Shown here: in pieces, positions 6,978-8,521 of the stretch
How positions within the stretch are numbered: position 1 is the stretch's first letter
Layout: each line of letters opens with the position of its first letter
NCBI GenBank assembly: GCA_004297315.1
Contig: SCTU01000275.1
Coordinates: forward strand, 1 to 8,521
Direction: 5' to 3'
Source: Dehalococcoidia bacterium
GTDB lineage: Bacteria; Chloroflexota; Dehalococcoidia; UBA2979
DNA length: 8,521 nucleotides
Made by a program: the position numbers and the translations under genes
The notes under the pieces: model-generated
What the model saw: only the letters and a program-made list of their open reading frames with translations
The model's database searches: none
What the model was told of the DNA's origin: nothing

Positions 6978-7186
6978 CTCGCGCTGTTGGCGGGATCGCT
7001 CACGTGCCACCTCGGGACGATGACCGCCTGCGGCCACCGACTGCTATCGGAGGCCTCGGCGGCGGTTGAACCTGCTGGAGTTGGGCTCCATCCGGCGCCG
7101 CCACCGAGGTTGAAATCAAGGTACGCGTCACCGGCTGGCAGCGGCGTCGCCATCCCCGCGGGGCGCATCGCGTTTTCAGTCCACAT
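6965..7186 (-). CDS. Doubtful 73-residue open frame upstream of the reductase
   Basis: An ATG frame (starts MWTENAMRPAGMATPL, contains DAYLDFNLGGGAGW) ends in TGA at 6967-6965. That stop shares four bases (GTGA) with an alternative in-frame GTG start of the reductase. I recognise no family, signal peptide or membrane helix. No ribosome site precedes the ATG, G+C at third positions is lower than in neighbouring genes, and the same DNA can fold as a strong RNA structure. It is listed because the stop-start overlap could be translational coupling; a non-coding leader is about as likely. Confidence 0.2.
   Translation of the reverse strand: MWTENAMRPAGMATPLPAGDAYLDFNLGGGAGWSPTPAGSTAAEASDSSRWPQAVIVPRWHVSDPANSARCAP
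7054..7109 (-). ncRNA. Candidate structured leader RNA upstream of the reductase gene
   Basis: Arms 7054-7065 and 7098-7109 form a 12-pair stem. The one imperfect pair is C-A in a plus-strand transcript but G-U in a minus-strand transcript, which favours the strand of the downstream reductase. An inner hairpin has arms 7076-7080 and 7086-7090 (TGGAG/CTCCA in either reading) with a five-base loop. The whole lies about 75 bases before the chosen reductase start. It does not match the FMN riboswitch consensus or another riboswitch I can recall, so no ligand is claimed. Confidence 0.3.
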
Positions 7187-7212
7187 GAACCGACTGTGAG
7201 AACACCGTGCCT

Positions 7213-7234
7213 TGCGCGGGTTGCAGCCCGCGCA
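7213..7234. repeat. Strong GC-rich hairpin (first of a tandem pair)
   Basis: TGCGCGGG and CCCGCGCA pair perfectly over 8 bases around the loop TTGCAG. No T-run follows on either strand. It sits 7 bases from a second, longer hairpin (7242-7285), downstream of the x-Q-P repeat gene on that gene's strand. It may be part of a termination region or of a small structured RNA. Confidence 0.45.
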
Positions 7235-7241
7235 TAGCGAA

Positions 7242-7285
7242 GGCCCGCACGAAGCCCTCGACGAATCGATGACCTCGTGCGGGCC
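7242..7285 (-). terminator. Long hairpin 43 bases after the x-Q-P gene stop, possible terminator
   Basis: GGCCCGCACGA (7242-7252) and TCGTGCGGGCC (7275-7285) are perfect 11-base complements. The 22-base interval holds a smaller perfect stem, TCGA (7258-7261) with TCGA (7266-7269), and on the minus strand its loop reads TTCG. Reading leftward the stem is followed only by TT and then mixed sequence, so U-tract-dependent termination is weak. The position suits a 3' end for the 46-residue gene, but an independent structured RNA is also possible. Confidence 0.4.
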
Positions 7286-7327
7286 GATGGCTGGGCTTTG
7301 AACATCCCCCGGACGTGAGGCTGAGGG

Positions 7328-7468
7328 CTAGCGCTGCTGCTGGCCCTGCTCCTGCTGCGGGCGCCGCTCTTCGTCCTGGTCGGGCTGGTTCGGCTGCATC
7401 GGCTGGTTCGGCTGGTTCGGCTGGTTCGGCTGCTTCGGCTGGTTTGGCTGGCTCGGCTGGTTGGTCAT
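7328..7468 (-). CDS. 46-residue Gln/Pro/Asn-rich tripeptide-repeat protein (hypothetical)
   Basis: I recognise no family. After Met-Thr, the protein is nine consecutive x-Gln-Pro tripeptides (residues 3-29), with x = N,S,N,K,N,N,N,M,N. A polar tail follows: DQDEERRPQQEQ and then GQQQR. There is no cysteine, no hydrophobic segment, no signal peptide and almost no aliphatic residue, so it should be soluble, extended and disordered. The call rests on an excellent GGAGG (7474-7478), 5 bases from the ATG, which the antisense frames lack. It is encoded divergently from the C2H2 microprotein across 311 bases. Frames running in from further upstream would add an Arg-rich stretch without comparable support. 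A role as linker, surface or binding peptide would be speculation. Confidence 0.7.
   Translation of the reverse strand: MTNQPSQPNQPKQPNQPNQPNQPMQPNQPDQDEERRPQQEQGQQQR
7382..7462. repeat. Nine tandem 9-base units inside the x-Q-P gene
   Basis: The plus-strand unit CGGCTGGTT (AACCAGCCG on the coding strand) repeats nine times without gaps. Units at 7400-7426 are three identical copies; the others differ by one to three bases, mostly in the codon for x. The unit length is three codons, so slippage or unequal exchange would change copy number without shifting the frame. Confidence 0.9.
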
Positions 7469-7779
7469 CGTTTCCTCCACGTCTTCGGATTTCGCCGGTG
7501 CTCCGGCTGGTCGGGAAAGAATGGCATGGCCCAGACGGGCAGAAGGCAACAATGCCCGGGCCCGGAGTTGCAGACTCCTCGCGATCCAAGAGTTCTCAAA
7601 TGTCCTGCGGTGGCGCCTTGTGAATTGCCCGCGAAGGGCCAGCACGACGGGGAGGCGCCGGAAGCGGCGTTCGATACGGGTTTGCGATACGCGCGCATCC
7701 GACCTTGATGCGGACACCCCGCAGCGCGGCGCATTGTTAGCCCGGTCACGGACGAAAGCGCTGCGGACCGGGGGTCACG
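7469..7779. promoter_or_regulatory. 311-base divergent spacer between the two microprotein genes
   Basis: No credible gene is seen. The stretch should hold both promoters, although no clear -35/-10 pair stands out. Visible structure: the palindrome CCGGGCCCGG (7556-7565), a GGAGT/ACTCC hairpin (7564-7578), two CGATACG copies (7672-7678 and 7685-7691) and a CGCATC/GATGCG hairpin (7694-7712). A CCCGGTC/GACCGGG inverted repeat lies just before the zinc-finger gene. Confidence 0.45.
7741..7772 (+). promoter_or_regulatory. Inverted repeat that could mask the zinc-finger gene's ribosome site
   Basis: CCCGGTC (7741-7747) and GACCGGG (7766-7772) are perfect 7-base complements with an 18-base loop. 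The second arm overlaps the GGGGG (7770-7774) that is the only ribosome-site-like purine run before ATG 7780. GGTCACG also occurs twice, at 7744-7750 and 7773-7779, the second copy directly abutting the start codon. The hairpin could restrain translation, or the repeats could be a repressor site; neither is shown. Confidence 0.3.
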
Positions 7780-7917
7780 ATGAGTTTCGCTATGGACGAC
7801 CGCTACACCTGCCCGCGCTGCGGAGCCGAATTCCCCTCGCCCGACGAGCTGGGCGACCACGTGACGCACATCCACGAACTCTCGATGCCACGTCGTCGCG
7901 TGCTGGTCGCCGCGTAG
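7780..7917 (+). CDS. 45-residue single C2H2 zinc-finger microprotein
   Basis: The protein carries one complete classical C2H2 finger at residues 9-33: Tyr9, Cys11-x2-Cys14, Phe18, Leu24, His27 and His32 (spacing C-x2-C-x12-H-x4-H, with His30 as an alternative fourth ligand). The hydrophobic core positions Phe and Leu are exactly where the eukaryotic-type finger has them. A basic segment, PRRRV, follows before a short hydrophobic end. Such a unit would bind one zinc ion and could contact DNA, RNA or a partner protein. It is far shorter than Ros/MucR-type bacterial finger regulators. The ATG has a GGGGG run 5 bases upstream; Met5 is a less likely start. The gene converges on a histidine kinase gene 21 bases away. 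The finger is certain; the function is unknown. Confidence 0.78.
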   Translation: MSFAMDDRYTCPRCGAEFPSPDELGDHVTHIHELSMPRRRVLVAA

Positions 7918-7938
7918 GGCTCACCGGACGCAGGGTCT

Positions 7939-8521
7939 CTAGTCGGGCGGTCGCTCAGGCTGCGCTGGAGCGCCTTCTCCCACAGCCACTGGCCGGCGCA
8001 CGCGCGGCAGCTTGACTTCAAAGGTCGTCCCGCGCCCGAGCACGCTGTGCGCCTCGATCTGCCCGCCGTGTTCCTCAATGATCCGCCGGGATAGATACAG
8101 GCCCAGGCCGAGCCCGGTCGTGGGGCTGTGCCTCACGCTTGGGGCGCGGCGGAAACGCTCGAAGATGATCGGCAGATCTTCGGGAGAGATACCGATCCCG
8201 CGGTCGGCCACGCGGAGAATCGCGTAACGCTCGTCCGCCGTGACGGTGAAGTCGATGTCCCCTCCGCCCGGGCTGTACTTGACGGCGTTGTCCAGGAGGT
8301 TTCCGACCACCTGGCGCACGCGACCGACGTCAAGCTCCACCACGACATGTACGCCCTCGCAGTGGACCGTGCGGCCGCCAGTCGCAGTATTGGCGATCAC
8401 GTCCGACACCAGGGCGTGCAGGTCGACCTCAGCGACCTGTCCGACGAAGCCCAGCGAGCCGCCGCTCGCCGCGTCGAGCAGGTCGTCGACGATCCTCCGC
8501 ATGCGGCGTGTCTCGCCCACG
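7939..8521 (-). CDS. Sensor histidine kinase, C-terminal part (5' end beyond the window)
   Basis: The visible 193 residues are the end of a HisKA dimerisation domain (MRRIVDDLLDAAS) followed by a full HATPase domain. The ATPase shows the N box NLLDNAVKYSP, the G1 box DRGIGISPEDLP, IFERFRR and the G2 box TTGLGLGLYLSRRIIEEHGG. These bind ATP for phosphorylation of a histidine that should lie some 45-50 residues upstream, outside the window. The protein ends in a Pro/Arg-rich tail after the FEVKLP strand. The sensor region, the transmembrane segments and any linked response regulator are not visible. The frame is open at the right edge with no credible start, so the gene is cut by the window, not broken. 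It is clearly different in sequence from the other kinase (3776-6202). Confidence 0.92.
   Translation of the reverse strand, partial: VGETRRMRRIVDDLLDAASGGSLGFVGQVAEVDLHALVSDVIANTATGGRTVHCEGVHVVVELDVGRVRQVVGNLLDNAVKYSPGGGDIDFTVTADERYAILRVADRGIGISPEDLPIIFERFRRAPSVRHSPTTGLGLGLYLSRRIIEEHGGQIEAHSVLGRGTTFEVKLPRVRRPVAVGEGAPAQPERPPD

Noticed and set aside
7054..7109. FMN riboswitch before the RibD-like gene
   Set aside because: The conserved RFN segments (for example the GGGGCAGGG and ACCGGCGG blocks) are not found; only the stem structure is reported.
7382..7462. CRISPR-like array
   Set aside because: The units are 9 bases long and gapless, without spacers, and keep a coding frame of three codons each.
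7315..7623. Plus-strand frame with Ala-Gly-Ser repeats opposite the x-Q-P gene
   Set aside because: The repeats are only the mirror reading of the 9-base tandem array. The frame starts at GTG without a ribosome site, whereas the minus-strand gene has GGAGG at ideal spacing.
7526..7708. 60-codon plus-strand frame in the divergent spacer
   Set aside because: Its composition is non-protein-like, its ribosome site is poor, and it would collide with the expected promoter of the x-Q-P gene.

Overview
The window is high-GC bacterial DNA (roughly two thirds G+C by eye) with dense genes on both strands. It carries envelope-synthesis, stress and signalling functions and shows no sign of a phage, transposon, plasmid, tRNA, rRNA or CRISPR. 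The PbpA-type transpeptidase half of the first gene, the standalone RibD-type reductase and the GC-rich codon use fit an actinobacterial or Chloroflexota-like soil lineage. That placement is inference; no marker gene is present to settle it.

Layout, left to right. A few dozen bases of a possible upstream gene end at about position 109 and overlap the start of a very long gene (97-2799, +). This gene fuses a complete FtsW/RodA-type SEDS glycosyltransferase to a complete class B penicillin-binding transpeptidase, so both halves of a septal or elongation peptidoglycan synthase lie on one polypeptide. A palindrome separates its 3' end from a convergent Hsp20 small heat shock protein gene (2853-3323, -). 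A non-coding stretch of about 450 bases with three palindromes follows (3324-3775), from which Hsp20 and a large membrane sensor histidine kinase (3776-6202, +; Cache-like sensor, HAMP, GAF, HisKA, HATPase) diverge. The kinase gene overlaps tail-to-tail by 11 bases with a RibD C-terminal-like reductase gene (6192-6977, -).

From about 6980 to 7780 the DNA is mostly non-coding, with several strong inverted repeats. A minus-strand structured segment (7054-7109) lies just upstream of the reductase, and two tandem hairpins lie at 7213-7285. Within this stretch is a 46-residue protein gene with an excellent ribosome binding site (7328-7468, -); two thirds of it is nine x-Gln-Pro tripeptides. Diverging from it is a 45-residue protein gene (7780-7917, +) with one textbook C2H2 zinc finger. 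The window ends inside a second histidine kinase gene on the minus strand (7939-8521), which runs off the edge.

The genes do not form one obvious pathway. The strongest candidates for something unusual are the natural SEDS-PBP fusion and the pair of divergent microprotein genes (x-Q-P repeat and C2H2 finger) beside a sensor kinase. No convincing new multi-gene system can be proven from this window alone.
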